From contig JAAALK010000286.1 of the NCBI GenBank assembly GCA_019279435.1, forward strand, positions 27,237,931 to 27,301,930: 64,000 bases of DNA, read 5' to 3'. The stretch comes from Zizania palustris (taxonomy: Eukaryota > Streptophyta > Magnoliopsida > Poales > Poaceae). Position 1 is the first letter of the stretch. Each line of letters begins with the position of its first letter. This document shows positions 1 to 11,138 of this stretch, piece by piece. The notes under the pieces are model-generated. The model was not told the origin of the DNA. It was given only the letters and a program-made list of their open reading frames with translations, and searched no databases. Made by a program: the position numbers and the translations under genes.

Positions 1-348
1 TGGGCTGTTGACCAGGATTGACTCAGGTACACGGGCAGTGAGTGATTGCTGGGCTGAGAGAGCTGCGGAATCAGGCCGGCCCAATCCGGGTACCTTGTGC
101 AAAGTCGGTGGAGGCTTTGTCAGTTTCGGCACAAAACTGACAACCGTGTATTCTGTATCGGACTGTCCAGAAGAGAAGTCGTAGTCGCTATGAAAGCTTA
201 GCTTCCAGATAAGTCATCTGTATCTCTAGGCCCACAGTCAGTCAGTCGTGTCTATAAAATTCCTAAGGGTAGTTGAGTCATTTCCTTTATTTTAGCATCT
301 GTAAAAACCCTAAGGGGCTGGTGGAATATTCTAGGTCATTGGGCAGCC

Positions 349-356
349 TATAAATA
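349..356 (+). promoter_or_regulatory. TATA box of element A 5' LTR
   Basis: TATAAATA within the LTR, duplicated at 10512-10519 in the 3' LTR. The position, about 1 kb before the LTR end, suits the retrotransposon promoter, with transcription expected to start about 30 bp downstream. Confidence 0.65.
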
Positions 357-779
357 GGGCCCCAATCCCTAGGGTTGGACTACCCTTTTGCAAAAATCAC
401 TTCTTATTCTATTGGGTCATTTTGTGTTTCCTGCTCTCTCTCTCCCTATGTGCGCCACCAGGCAACCCCCTGTTCTTCCTGAGATTCACTTGGCTCTTTA
501 CTATTTGGGAGCTTTTATTCCTATCGATTCTCATGCGCAGCACTTCATTTAAGGTTCTGTTGGTTCGGTTTGCACACAACTAATTTATTCCTGAGCAGAA
601 GCTTCTCTGTGGCTTCTGTTTGTTCTTCACAAGAGTACTAGTTCTTGTGGCTGGTAGCAAGTAGTACTACTTTCCTGTAGCTACAGTGTGCTAGTACTTT
701 AGCCTTGCTTTTCCTGTGTTGCTTTTTGATCGAGTTGACAGGGCCAAAGTCCCTTTTCTTGTGTGAAGTCCAACTCTGT

Positions 780-1165
780 GAAGCAGACTTCGAATCTGCA
801 GACTTCGAATCTGCAGGCTTCGAATCTACAGACATCGAATCAGCAGACTTCGAATCTGCAGACTTCGAATCTGCAAGCTTTGAATCTGCAAGCTTCGAAT
901 CAACAGACTTCGAATCAGCAGACTTCGAATCTGCAAGCTTCGAATCTGCAGACTTCGAATCACCAGACTTCGAATCAGCAGACTTCAAATCTGCAAGCTT
1001 CGAATCAGCAGACTTCGAATCTGCCAGCTTCGAATCTGCAAGCTTCGAATCTGCAGACTTCGAATCAGCAGACTTCGAATCTGCAGACTTCGAATCTGCA
1101 GACTTTGAATCTGCAGACTTCGAATCTGCAGACTTAAATCTGCAGGCTTCGAATCTGAAGGCTTT
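780..1165 (+). repeat. 15-bp minisatellite in the 5' LTR of A, about 26 copies
   Basis: Tandem copies of a unit close to GACTTCGAATCTGCA, with variants in which CTGCA becomes CAGCA and GAC becomes AAG. Since 15 is divisible by three and the common unit variants contain no stop, long repetitive reading frames appear on both strands. They encode only low-complexity peptides and are not regarded as genes. The 3' LTR has about half as many copies. Confidence 0.92.
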
Positions 1166-1371
1166 GCCATGTAACTTACTGGAGACAACTTTGAACAGTA
1201 ATCTCTCAATCGATTGCTGTGATTTATTTCTGTGAAGTTTTGATTGATCTGTTTACATCTTCCTGCTAAGTCTTTTGAGGTGCGTTGGGTGTTGGAAGCA
1301 GGCCATTGTTTTGAAAGAACTTTTTAGGCGCCCATTCACCCCCCTCTGGTCGCTACTTTCGGTCCTACAAG

Positions 1372-1383
1372 TGGTATCAGAGC
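1372..1383 (+). other. Primer binding site of element A
   Basis: TGGTATCAGAGC starts two bases after the LTR end. This is the usual plant copia primer site, complementary to the 3' end of initiator methionine tRNA. Confidence 0.9.
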
Positions 1384-1434
1384 TTGGTTAGGGTTTTTCC
1401 ATACCTTAACCGGTTCTAAACCCCAGTAGTGATC

Positions 1435-4190
1435 ATGACTTCTCCTGGCAAGGTCCCGTCCTTGGAAGCCTATGGCTATAACTATTGGAAGACTCGCATG
1501 CGAGCCTATCTCATGAGCCAGGGCTCGGACATCTGGGACATTTGCGTTCATGACACGTTTGTCATTTTGCCAGTTGCTGAGCATGGTACTCCTGGTATCA
1601 TTGCCCAGCATCTGAGCAATAGTAAAGCCGTGAACATTCTCTTTTCTGGTTTAGGTCCCACTGAGTTTGAGCGTGTGAGCCATCTCTCCATTGCGAGAGA
1701 GATCTGGGCTACCCTCAAGGCACACCATGAGGGAATAGCCCAAGTCAAGGCTCGGCTCTATCAGACCTACCGGCGTGAGTACGAGAACTTCACACAGAAG
1801 CCGGGTGAATCTGTTGAAGCTTTGTTTGGTTGTTTTCAGTCGATCATTAACAAGCTTCGGGACAACAAGGCTGAGGGTGCTCAGTTAGTCTTAGATCACG
1901 AGAAGGCGCTCAAGGTTCTCCATACCTTGGACCCAACGATCTGGGAGATCAAGGTATCCTCTATTGTTGAGAGCACTTCTTACGATACCTTGACCATTTC
2001 TGAGTTGTTTAGCAAGCTGAAGGCCACTGAGGTAGATATCCAGCTGAGATCAAATCTCACTGGCTCTAGATCAAAATCCCTGGCCCTTGCTACACCTTCT
2101 GTTGATCCCTCTTCTGTGAGCTGTGCTGGGTTTTCTTTGATGTCTATCACTGAGGACCAGCTTGAGTCTTTGGGAGATGATGATTTGTGTCTTTTTTAAC
2201 AACCGGGTGCGTCGTGTTTATGACAAGAGAATGTTCAAAAGACACGGCACAAAATCCGGGTGCTTTGAGTGTGGTGATCCAGGACACTTCATCGCCGACT
2301 GCCCCAAGCGAAATGGACACAAGAAGGGCACCGGTGGTGGCTTCCACGACTCCGGCAAGCACGATAGCTCTTCCTTCAACAAGGGCAAGCCCAAGACTAG
2401 ATTCTTCAAGAAGGCCCTGAAGGACTACCGGCGAGAGAACAAGAAGCGCGACAAGGCCTTCTTCGCCGAGATGGAGAAGAGCTACTCCAAGCAGTCCACG
2501 TCTTCTTCCTCTTCATCAAGCTCAAGCGATGAGGAGATCGTCATCAGGAAGGGGAAGGACAAGGACGATCCGGTGGGCCTCTGCTTCATGGCTTTCGGGG
2601 ACAGACCGAAGAGCCACTCACACCAGCGCCAAAGATCCCACAAGAGCTTCTGCTCAATGGCTCTTATGGATAAGGAAGATAAGAGCTCCTCCGATGACTC
2701 TGACGACGACAATGAAAAGGTATCATCTTATGAGCGTGAAATTGTTGATTTACTTGAGAGCAATCGTCAGGAGTTAAAGTATCGGGAAAAACTGCTTAGG
2801 GCGGCCAAGAAGAGGATAGATGAGTTAGAGAGTGAGCTTGCCGTAGCCAACGGCAGAATTGAGAGTCTATCTTCTTCCCCTTGCTTGGGTGATAGCAGTG
2901 AGTGCCCGAAGTGTGAGGTGCTTCTGTGTGACCTGTCGACTCTGAAGTCCAGGTACACAGAAAGGGTTGATGAGAGGGACGCTTTGGCCATTGAGCTTGA
3001 AAGCGCTCAGCTGGAGCTGAAAGATGCTCAAGCCACTGTCATCGCACCCTGTGTTGATTGCCCATCTCATCTAGCTGCCGTAGCTGAGCTGAAATCCAAG
3101 GGTGATAAACATCTGGGTGATTTGGAAAGGTTGAGAGCTGAGCTTGCCCATACTAGGCTAGATCTTGAGGCATTGTCAGTTCCACCCACTGTTTGTGAGA
3201 ACTGTCTGTCTCTTAGACTTGAGTTGATTAAGCTAAAAGCCGAGAAGTCTGTCCAGATAGATAGCGAGTGTGAGACCTACTTGTCTCAGGTGGAGGTACT
3301 AGCTTCCTTGAGAGAGGAGCTAGCTAATTCTCAGAATGAGAACTTTTACCTCCGTTCTATCCTGAGTTGGATCAGTGCCAGAGAGCCATAACTCAGCATG
3401 ATGATCCAGCAGTTCAAGAGGCAGGATGGGTTTGGGGTAGGTTACACCTACACCAAGGCTGACTTTGAGAGTGCCATTAGCCGGGCAGTGGAGTGGAGTA
3501 AAATGACTCCTGAGCAGAGATACCCTAAGACTCACTCCACTGAGTCCTCCCAGGCGTGTCAGCCCAAGGATGGAGTAATCCATGAACCACCAAAAGCTCC
3601 ACCCAAGAAGCCTATCTGGGTTCCAAAGCCCAAACACCTCCACTCTTCTCTAGACTCTCTTCCTGGACCTTCTCAACCCAAGAAGACTACACCTAACACC
3701 ACCAAGCCCAAACATCCCAAGCCTCAACCACATCCCTAGAAGCCCACCTATCATTGTGAGCACTGTCAGAGAGATAGGCATCTTGTGGAGTTTTGCTTTA
3801 GGAGGAAGCGGGTTGAGAGAGCAGAGAGAGCTCGTGGTGATCAGGAGCAGTTCTACCAGCAGGGTGGTAGGCTGCGTGTTCCTCGACGTGGGGAGGGGCT
3901 AGAGGCCAGGCCGCGTCGTGTAGGTGGTGGTAGAAGAGACGGCTTTCTGCTCGTGCTCTAGTTGGTGGTGTTCGTTCTGGCAGAGCTCCAGGTCGTTTTG
4001 GCTACGGTCCTCGACCTCGTGGCCGAGACTTTAGGCAGAACCGAGGACCGCGCTTTGAGTCGCGTTTTGGTCCGAACTCTCATGATGATTTCTGCTTTCC
4101 GTCTTTTGAGCAGATGGCTCGACACTGGTTTAGCTCTTTTTCTAAACCTGGTGCCGGACCATTTGCTCCCACTTACAGCCACTGATTGTG
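1435..4190 (+). pseudogene. gag: Element A gag (broken)
   Basis: Capsid/nucleocapsid polyprotein of a copia element. The start at 1435 is the first ATG after the primer site and gives MTSPGKVPSLEAYGYNYWKT, typical of copia Gag (UBN2-like) N-termini. The capsid part runs to about 2190. A run of six T at 2192-2197 causes a frameshift to TAA (2197-2199), and the reading continues in another frame. A CCHC zinc knuckle (CFECGDPGHFIADC) lies at 2261-2302, followed by Lys/Ser-rich and long coiled-coil-like sequence to 3391. In-frame TAA (3389-3391) and TAG (3737-3739) could both come from CAA/CAG by C-to-T change. A second CCHC knuckle (CEHCQRDRHLVEFC) lies at 3755-3796, followed by an Arg/Gly-rich tail. 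It would act in the cytoplasmic virus-like particle if intact. Confidence 0.85.
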
Positions 4191-4194
4191 CAGG

Positions 4195-4764
4195 ATCGGG
4201 GATTGGAGGACGTTTGGATCATGGACTCAGGATGCTCCCGCCACATGACGGGACATCGCAGATGGTTCTCCAGTCTCACTCCCCCGATCTCCAAAGAGTA
4301 CATCACATTCGGGAACAGTGGTCAATGGAAAGTAAGTGGCATTGGCTCAATTAGCATTTCAGATCATTTTTCTTTGAAGAATGTTGCTTTAGTGAATTTA
4401 AGAAGGGAAATTCTTCTGTATTTGATTCTAGAAGGTCTTTGGTTTGCTAGATTCTACCCTTCGGTAAAGTTTTTCGAATTTACTTTTCTAGTTCTTTTGG
4501 CCCTTCTCGCTGTTTGATTGCTGGATCTTCTTCTAAGCTCTGAAAGTGGCATAGGAGGCTAGGTCATTTGAGTTTTGATCTGCTAGTAAGGTTAAGCTCT
4601 ATGGACCTCATATGAGGATGGCCCAAGCTTAAGATGGAGAAGGATCTAGTTTGTCATCCCTGTCGTCATGGGAAAATGGTTGCCGCTTCTCACTCACCTG
4701 TGACTCAGGTGATGACTTCGTATCCGGGCGAGCTTTTACACTTAGACAATGTTGGTCCAGCTCG
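4195..4764 (+). pseudogene. pol: Element A protease and start of integrase (broken)
   Basis: The aspartic protease active-site region reads VWIMDSGCSRHMTG near 4206-4250, with the DSG triad characteristic of copia protease. The following part (about 4390-4540) is eroded and frameshifted. From about 4550 the pre-integrase zinc region is recognisable (HRRLGHLSF, then CHPC near 4653), leading into LLHLDNVGP, which contains the first catalytic Asp of the integrase (codon 4745-4747). The reading is cut at 4764 by the inserted solo LTR and resumes at 6056 in a compatible frame. Confidence 0.8.
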
Positions 4765-5008
4765 TGTTGGAACAATTGCGTTAGTTCCAGCAGGTTTTCT
4801 GTGGTGGAGTATGATATGGAGAATGAACCTCGATGGGTTCTCACAGGGAGAGATAGGGTTTATACTGGTTCGGGCCTCCCCTAGGGGATAATAACCCTAC
4901 GTCCAGTTTGTGGTAGATTTGGCATGGTGTGCCTTGAGGTGGAGAGGATAACTCCAGGGTCTCATGGCCCCCTGGAGCCTGTCCTCGTTACAAGGGCTTG
5001 GCCCTGCT

Positions 5009-5015
5009 TATATAG
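5009..5015 (+). promoter_or_regulatory. TATA-like box in solo LTR
   Basis: TATATAG about 245 bp into the solo LTR, followed by a GGCACGC-type leader. It suggests that the LTR's original transcription direction was +, but nothing else confirms this. Confidence 0.4.
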
Positions 5016-5204
5016 GCACGCAGGCCAGAGGAAAAGACTGGAATGCCCCCCTATGAACCCTTGGTTCATAGGGGCAGAGAGGGGAAAAGGAGCTTAGCTA
5101 CGGTACAAAAGGTGCCAGACAACTTTACAGCCTTACTGGCGTGTCAGGCTGCGCCAGGCTTTGACCGGCTAAACGACACTCCAGGGGCGGGGGGCCCCTG
5201 GTAT

Positions 5205-5850
5205 GGACTCGGCTCCGGAGGGCGGCCTCCGGACCTGGCTCCGGAGGGCGGCCTCCGGGCTTCGGCCCTGGAGGATGGCCTCCGAACTGGACTCCGGAGG
5301 GTGGCCTCCGGACTGGACTCCGGAGGGTGGCCTCCGGACTTGGCTCCTGGAGGATGGCCTCCGAACTGGACTCCGGAGGGTGGCCTCCGGGCTGGGCTCC
5401 CGGGGGGCGGCCTCCGGACTGGACTCCGGAGGGTGGCCTCCGGACTTGGCTCCGGAGGGTGGCCTCCGGGCTTGGCTTCTTGGAGGATGGCCTCCGAACA
5501 GGACTCCGGAGGGTGGCCTCCGGGCTGGGCTCCCGGAGGGCGGCCTCCGGACTTGGCTCCTGGAGGATGGCCTCCGAACTGGACTCCGGAGGGTGGCCTC
5601 CGGGCTGGGCTCCCGGAGGGCGGCCTCCGGACTGGACTCCGGAGGGTGGCCTCCGGACTTGGCTCCGGAGGGTGGCCTCCGGGCTTGGCTTCTTGGAGGA
5701 TGGCCTCCGAACAGGACTCCGGAGGGTGGCCTCCGGGCTGGGCCCCCGGAGGGCGGCCTCCGGACTTGGCTCTCGGAGGGTGGCCTCCGAACAGGACTCC
5801 GGAGGGCGGCCTCCGGACTTGGCTCCGGAGGGCGGCCTCCGGACTGGCCT
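5205..5850. repeat. GC-rich 26-27 bp minisatellite inside the solo LTR
   Basis: Tandem variants of a unit close to GGCCTCCGGACTTGGCTCC followed by GGAGGGT. A higher-order period of 213 bp is visible: the distinctive run CTTGGCTTCTTGGAGGATGG occurs at 5471 and again at 5684 with the same neighbours. The unit lacks stops in several frames, so long Gly/Pro/Arg-rich open frames of up to about 320 codons appear here on both strands. They are repeat artefacts. Confidence 0.9.
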
Positions 5851-6055
5851 GCGCCCGGGCCTGAATTGGGGGCTCCGGGCCGGACCTCCTGGTCTAGGGG
5901 CTCCGAAGCTACGGGCCCCGACGGGCACCTTGAGACCTGGAAACAACACTTAGAGAAAACAGGCTCCGACAGTACCTGGTTCTGGGCCGAAGGCTGTCGG
6001 AAGCTGACGTCATTTGGCCCCCTGTTTAAGGGAAATATATTCCCCCAACAGCTCG

Positions 6056-6593
6056 GGTACGTTCAGTCGGTGGGAAGTGGTACGCACTTGTCATTATTGA
6101 TGACTTTTCTCGATTCTCGTGGGTTTTCTTTTTGGAGTCTAAGGATGAAACTTTTCAGTTTGTTCATGACCTGATTTTGAAGCTGAAGAATGAGAACAAT
6201 GGTCAGATGCGAGCAATTCGCTCCGACAATGGCTCTAAGTTCAAGAACTCTCAGTTCGTCAGCTTCTGTAGTGATCAAGGTCTTGACCATCAGTTTTCTT
6301 CTCCTTACACTCCCCCACAGAATAGTGTTGTGGAACGAAAGAACCGCACGCTAGTCGAGATGGCCAGGACGATGCTCGATGAGCACAGGACTCCTAGGCG
6401 GTTCTGGGCTGAAGCGATGAACACAGCTTGCTATCTGGCCAACCGCATTTTTCTTAGAGCTTACTTAGGTAAGACTTCGTATGAGTTGAGGTTTGGTAGA
6501 CAGCCCAAGGTGAGCCACTTGCGAGCGTTTGGCTGCAACTGCTTTGTGCTCAAGAAGGGAGGGCATTTGGACAAGTTTGAGTCTCGTTGCTAG
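6056..6593 (+). pseudogene. pol: Element A integrase core, second half (broken)
   Basis: Continues the integrase interrupted at 4764. It contains the second catalytic Asp in RSDNGSKF (Asp codon 6225-6227) and the Glu in VVERKNRTL (codon 6333-6335), spaced 36 codons apart as expected for a DD35E retroviral-type integrase. The conserved copia segment ending FESRC follows, then TAG at 6591-6593 and a frame change. Integration of the cDNA into nuclear DNA would be its role. The insertion separates the first catalytic Asp from the other two acidic residues. Confidence 0.88.
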
Positions 6594-6594
6594 G

Positions 6595-8605
6595 ACGGTG
6601 TTTCTTCTTGGCTACGCTTTGCATTCTCGAGGCTTCCGTGTTTGGAACCTCGAATCCCAGCTGCTTGTCGAGACTTGTGAGGTTTCATTTGATGAGTCCT
6701 TGCCTTCTTTAACTCCTTCTTTTGAGCCTTCTGATGGTGAGCTCGGAGAGTCCATTTTCGAGGAAGATGAGGATACTCCAGCTGCTAATGAGGGTGGGCC
6801 TTCTGCACCCCCTGCAGAGCCCACACCTTTTGAGATTTCGACTGAGGACGAGGGTGGACCTCTGCTCACTTCTTCCACTTTGATCGAGCCCCCTCAGTCG
6901 AGTCCAGAGGTGCCAGCTGCTGACTCCGGTGAGGTGACTTCAGATCACCAAGGAACCCGAGCAGTTCAGCGTGATCAGCCCTTAGAGCTCATCATCGGTG
7001 ATTTGACTGAGAGAACTTTGCGTTCTTCTACCTCTCTTGATGTGTTTGCTGAATCTGCTTTTGTTGCTTCTTTTGAGCCCAGAGATGTTTCTCATGCTCT
7101 TTCTGATTCAAATTGGATTAATGCTATGCAAAAAGAGCTTGAGAATTTTGTCCATAATCGGGTTTGGACACTAGTTGAGCCGCCACCAGGATGCAACCCC
7201 ATAGGCACCAAGTGGGTGTTCAAAAACAAACAAGGTGAAGATGGGGTTGTGGTGCGCAATAAAGCTCGACTAGTTGCCCAGGGTTTTTGCCAGAAGGAAG
7301 GTATTGACTTTGAAGAAACCTTCGCTCCTGTTGCCCGTCTTGAGTCCATTCGTATTCTTCTAGCTTTTGCCGCTTCGAAGGGTTTTAAGCTTTTTCAAAT
7401 GGACGTCAAGAGTGCGTTTCTGAACGGGTATATAGAGGAGGAAGTGTATGTTAGGCAGCCCCCCGGTTTTGAGAACCCTAAGTTTCCTCGACATGTTTTT
7501 AAATTGCAAAAGGCTTTATACGGGTTGAAGCAAGCCCTAGGGCTTGGTATGACCGGTTAAAGCAATTTTTGTTGGGGAAGGGCTTTGTGATGGGTTCTGT
7601 GGATAAAACTCTTTTCTTGCTCAGAGATGCTTCAGATTTCTTAGTCGCTCAGATTTACGTGGACGATATTATCTTTGGCGGTACTACTGATTCTCTTGTG
7701 TCCAAGTTTTCTGAGCAGATGCACAGCGAGTTTGAGATGAGCCTCATGGGTGAGCTTAAGTACTTCTTAGGACTCCAAATCAAGCAGACCAAGGACGGCA
7801 CCTTCATCCACCAAGGTAAGTACACTCGCGATATGCTTAAGAAATTTGACTTTGGTGGAGAATTGAAGCCGCAGATGACCCGATGGGCACATCTGGGGGC
7901 TTGGACAAGGACGAGAGCGGCGCCAAGGTGAACGAGAGAGAGTTTCGAGGGATGATTGGTTCGATATTGTACTTAACGGCAACAAGACCAGACATACAGT
8001 TCGTCGTGGGACTTTGCGCACGTTTCCAGTCTTCACCACGTGCGTCTCATCGGCAGGCTGTCAAGCGCATATTCAGGTATCTCACTTATGCACCCGATCT
8101 TGGTCTTTTCTATTCAGCTTCATCATCTCTCGATTTATCTGGCTTTTCGGATGCCGATTTTGGTGGGTGCCGGTTGGATCGCAAGTCGACTTCCGGTACT
8201 TGCCAGTTTCTCGGTTCTTCCCTTGTTTCTTGGTCTTCTCGAAAGCAATCCGGAGTTGCTCTTTCGACCACTGAGGCTGAGTATGTAGCTGCTGCTAGCT
8301 GCTGCTCACAGTTGGTTTGGATGATTTCCACTCTACGAGATTTTGGGTTGTTCTTTCCTACCAGGGTTCCATTGTTTTGCGACAGCACCGGTGCTATTAG
8401 TGTAGGGAAAAACCCTTGTCTCCATTCAAAAACTAAACACATTGATGTGCCCTTTCACTTTCTGAGGGATCAATATGAGAAAGGTGTCATTGACCTTGTT
8501 CATGTTGATACCCATCATCAATTGGCTGACATTTTCACCAAACCCCTAGATCAGTCTACCTTTGAGCGTTTACGAGGGGATTTGGGTGTTGTGTATCCTT
8601 TCTAG
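6595..8605 (+). pseudogene. pol: Element A reverse transcriptase-RNase H (broken)
   Basis: Copia RVT_2-type reverse transcriptase and RNase H. After an acidic linker (about 6700-6950) the RT begins near 7110 (WINAMQKELENF), with TKWVFKNK and QMDVKSAFLNG. The catalytic YVDD is at 7656-7667. RNase H motifs include GFSDADFGGC, STTEAEYVAAA, HIDVPFHFLRD and LADIFTKPLD; the stop is TAG at 8603-8605. Two frameshifts each look like the loss of one C from a CCCC run (near 7537 and near 7880), so the original could have been intact. It converts element RNA into cDNA inside the particle. Confidence 0.9.
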
Positions 8606-9944
8606 GATATTTTGCGTCAGTTTTCTTTCTTCTTTACTCTTTTCTTGAGTCTTTTTGTGTGTGTTCATATCTTGCATATTCACATATCACACTTTGAGCC
8701 TGCTTCTGTTATATGATTGAACTGCTTTACTTATTCTAGCTGGTACATGCTTTTGATTACTTGTCGATGATCATGCTTTGCTTCAGTTCACTTGATATGT
8801 CTGATATCTGTCATATGCATGGCTTTTATGTTTTAAATTTGAAAAATGATCACCATTGCTTCTGGTAACTAGCATGTGTAGGCTGAATGTTTTTGCTACC
8901 TGTTACATACCTTGTAGCTAGTTCCTAACTTAGATGCAAATATGCAACTTGGACATCTTTCTGCTTTAAAACATGGAAATGTGTGTTAAAAAATGATGAA
9001 AAATCAATAAAAATGAAAATTCCATGCCTTTTTATGCATAACTTGAAAAGATCTAGGTGGGTTTTTTATGTCGCATTACATTGTTCTGGACTGCGTACCA
9101 TAGCACTTTGGTATGAACTAAGACAGTATAATGTATGCCAAGACCAATGTCTTAAGCTTTTGATGGTCCAGTTCTGGCCTAGGCTTGACTTGGTCGGTCA
9201 GCATAAGGTTTGACATGCAAATAACCCCTGGCAAAAATGAAAAAGGAAAAAGAAAAAGCCTGAAAATTGAAATGATCACAAGTTTGCTGAAGCACCTTGT
9301 TTTGGACAATGCTTATCTTGGTAGATATAAGTTAGCCTTTGCATCTCATGTTTTACCTTGCCTGTTAACTAGAAATTATGGTGATGCTTTTATATTGCAA
9401 AAACTGAAAAATGCGTGCTAATGACTTTCTTTAGATATCATCTGTTGCACTGATCATGCCATGTGTCTTAGACAGTATGTCTTTTGCTATACTTGTTAGA
9501 TGTTGTAATTGCAGTCAACCATATCTAAGAAGCATGCTTTCTACACTCCACATGCACTCCAGTTAAATTCACTGCATATTTTGAGGGGGAGTTGCATTTC
9601 AGGGGGAGTCTGTGTCTCTTTTGAGTGCTTGATGAGTTCACTTGTCAACAAGGGGGAGAAAATTTGGGATCAGAGTTTAAGGGGGAGTTTCTGCCTCGCT
9701 TGTTCTTACTCTGTTGATATCCTTGTTGTTCTGAAATCGCACTCATTTTGAGATTTTACGTTTTGGTTAACCATAATGACCACTTCTTGCTTTTGTTTGG
9801 CTTTCGGTCATTAGGGTTAAACTTTTACTTTATTTTCTTCTTCTTTGTTTTCTTGTGCTTTGTTTTTGTGTTTCCACATTTGTTCGCAGGTACTAAAGAG
9901 CTGAAGAAGTGAAGTGTTGACAATGCACTCATCAAGGGGGAGAT
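8606..9944 (+). other. Long 3' non-coding interior of A with multiple polypurine tracts
   Basis: No credible gene in about 1.3 kb of AT-rich sequence. Purine tracts of the form AGGGGGAG occur at 9583-9590, 9601-9608, 9651-9660, 9679-9686 and 9934-9943; the last abuts the 3' LTR and is the likely plus-strand primer. The repetition of this tract upstream of the LTR is a known Sirevirus hallmark. Confidence 0.75.
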
Positions 9945-10511
9945 TGAGGAGCCATGCTGAATAGCGTTGGCCTCATGGCTCCACATGTGATGAGTCATTG
10001 TCAACTATAGTCAAAGAGGACAGAAGAAGAGAGGCGATCTGCTGTTTCACGGGCCGCGTGTGATTCAGGTACACGGGCAGCAAGCGACGGTCGGGCTGAG
10101 AGAGCTGCGAAGTCGGGCCGGCCCAATCCGGGTACATGGGCTAGAAGCAGCAGAAGACCCACTGGGCTGTTGACCAGGATTGACTCAGGTACACGGGTGG
10201 TGAGTGATTGCCGGGCTGAGAGAGCTGCGGAATCAGGTCGGCCCAATCCGGGTACCTGGTCCAAAGTCGGTGGAGACTTTGTCAGTTTCGGCGCAAAACT
10301 GACAACCATTGATTCTGTATCGGACTGTCTAGAAGAGAAGTCGTAGTCGCTATGAAAGCTTAGCTTCCGGATAAGTCATCTATATCTCTAGGCCCACAGT
10401 CAGTCAGTCGTGTCTGTAAAAATTACTAAGGGCAGTTGAGTCATTTCCTTTATTTTAGCGTCTGTAAAAACCCTAAGGGGCTGGTGGAATATTCTAGGTC
10501 ATTGGGCAGCC

Positions 10512-10519
10512 TATAAATA
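10512..10519 (+). promoter_or_regulatory. TATA box of element A 3' LTR
   Basis: TATAAATA in the same LTR context as 349-356. In a 3' LTR it could drive read-out transcription into flanking DNA. Confidence 0.55.
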
Positions 10520-10943
10520 GGGCCCCAATCCCTAGGGTTGGACTACCCTTTTGCAAAAATCACTTCTTATTCTATTGGGTCATTTTGTGTTTCCTGCTCT
10601 CTCTCTCTCTCCCTATGTGCGCCGCTAGGCAACCCCCTGTTCTTCCTGAGATTCACTTGGCTCTTTACTGTTTGGGAGCTTTTATTCCTATCGATTCTCA
10701 TGCGTAGCACTTCATTTAAGGTTCTGTTGGTTCGGTTTGCACACAACTAATTTATTCCTGAGCAGAAGATTCTCTGTGGCTTCTGTTTGTTCTTCACAAG
10801 AGTACTAGTTCTTGTGGCTGGTAGCAAGTAGTACTACTTTCCTGTAGCTACAGTGTGCTAGTACTATAGCCTTGCTTTTCCTGTGTTGCTTTTTGATCGA
10901 GTTGACAGGGCCAAAGTCCCTTTTCTTGTGTGAAGTCCAACTC

Positions 10944-11138
10944 TGAAGTCCAACTTCGAATCAGCAGACTTTGAATCTGTAGACTTCGAATCTGCAAGCT
11001 TCGAATCTGCAAGCTTCGAATCAGCAGACTTCGAATCAGCAGACTTCGAATCTGCAAGCTTCAAATCTGTAGACTTCAAATCAGCAGACTTTGAATCTGC
11101 AGACTTCGAATCTGCAGACTTAGAATCTGCAGGCTTTG
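10944..11138 (+). repeat. 15-bp minisatellite in the 3' LTR of A, about 13 copies
   Basis: Same unit as at 780-1165 but about half the copies. The two LTRs were identical at insertion, so the array has changed length since then in one or both. Confidence 0.9.

Larger units (their letters stand above)
1..1369 (+). repeat. 5' LTR of element A (partial)
   Basis: Matches 10163-11319 base for base with a few percent differences plus a difference in minisatellite copy number. The end is placed at the ACA just before the primer binding site. It contains a TATA box (349-356), CT-rich leader sequence near 430-455 and a 15-bp minisatellite (about 780-1165). Confidence 0.9.
4765..6050. mobile_element. 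Solo LTR inserted in element A integrase
   Basis: The insert begins TGTTGGAACAATT and ends CCCCCAACA, so it has the TG...CA ends and short TGTTGG/CCAACA inverted repeat of an LTR. It is flanked by the 5-bp duplication GCTCG at 4760-4764 and 6051-6055. Integrase coding resumes directly on the other side, so the 1286 bp are foreign. No primer site, coding region or second LTR is inside, which fits an LTR left after intra-element recombination. A TATA-like TATATAG lies at 5009-5015 (+). The family is not recognised. Confidence 0.88.

Noticed and set aside
638..1235. Long open frames on both strands over the A LTR (Ser-Ala-Asp-rich repeats)
   Set aside because: They exist because the 15-bp minisatellite unit is a multiple of three and its common variants lack stops; no start context, domain or conservation supports a protein.
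5043..6174. Gly/Pro/Arg-rich ORFs of 208-323 codons
   Set aside because: Repeat artefacts of the 26-27 bp GC-rich minisatellite within a solo LTR, open in several frames at once.
10944..11138. Possible CRISPR-like array
   Set aside because: Direct head-to-tail repeats without spacers in a plant genome; it is a minisatellite. The same applies to 780-1165, 35332-35960 and 59211-59397.
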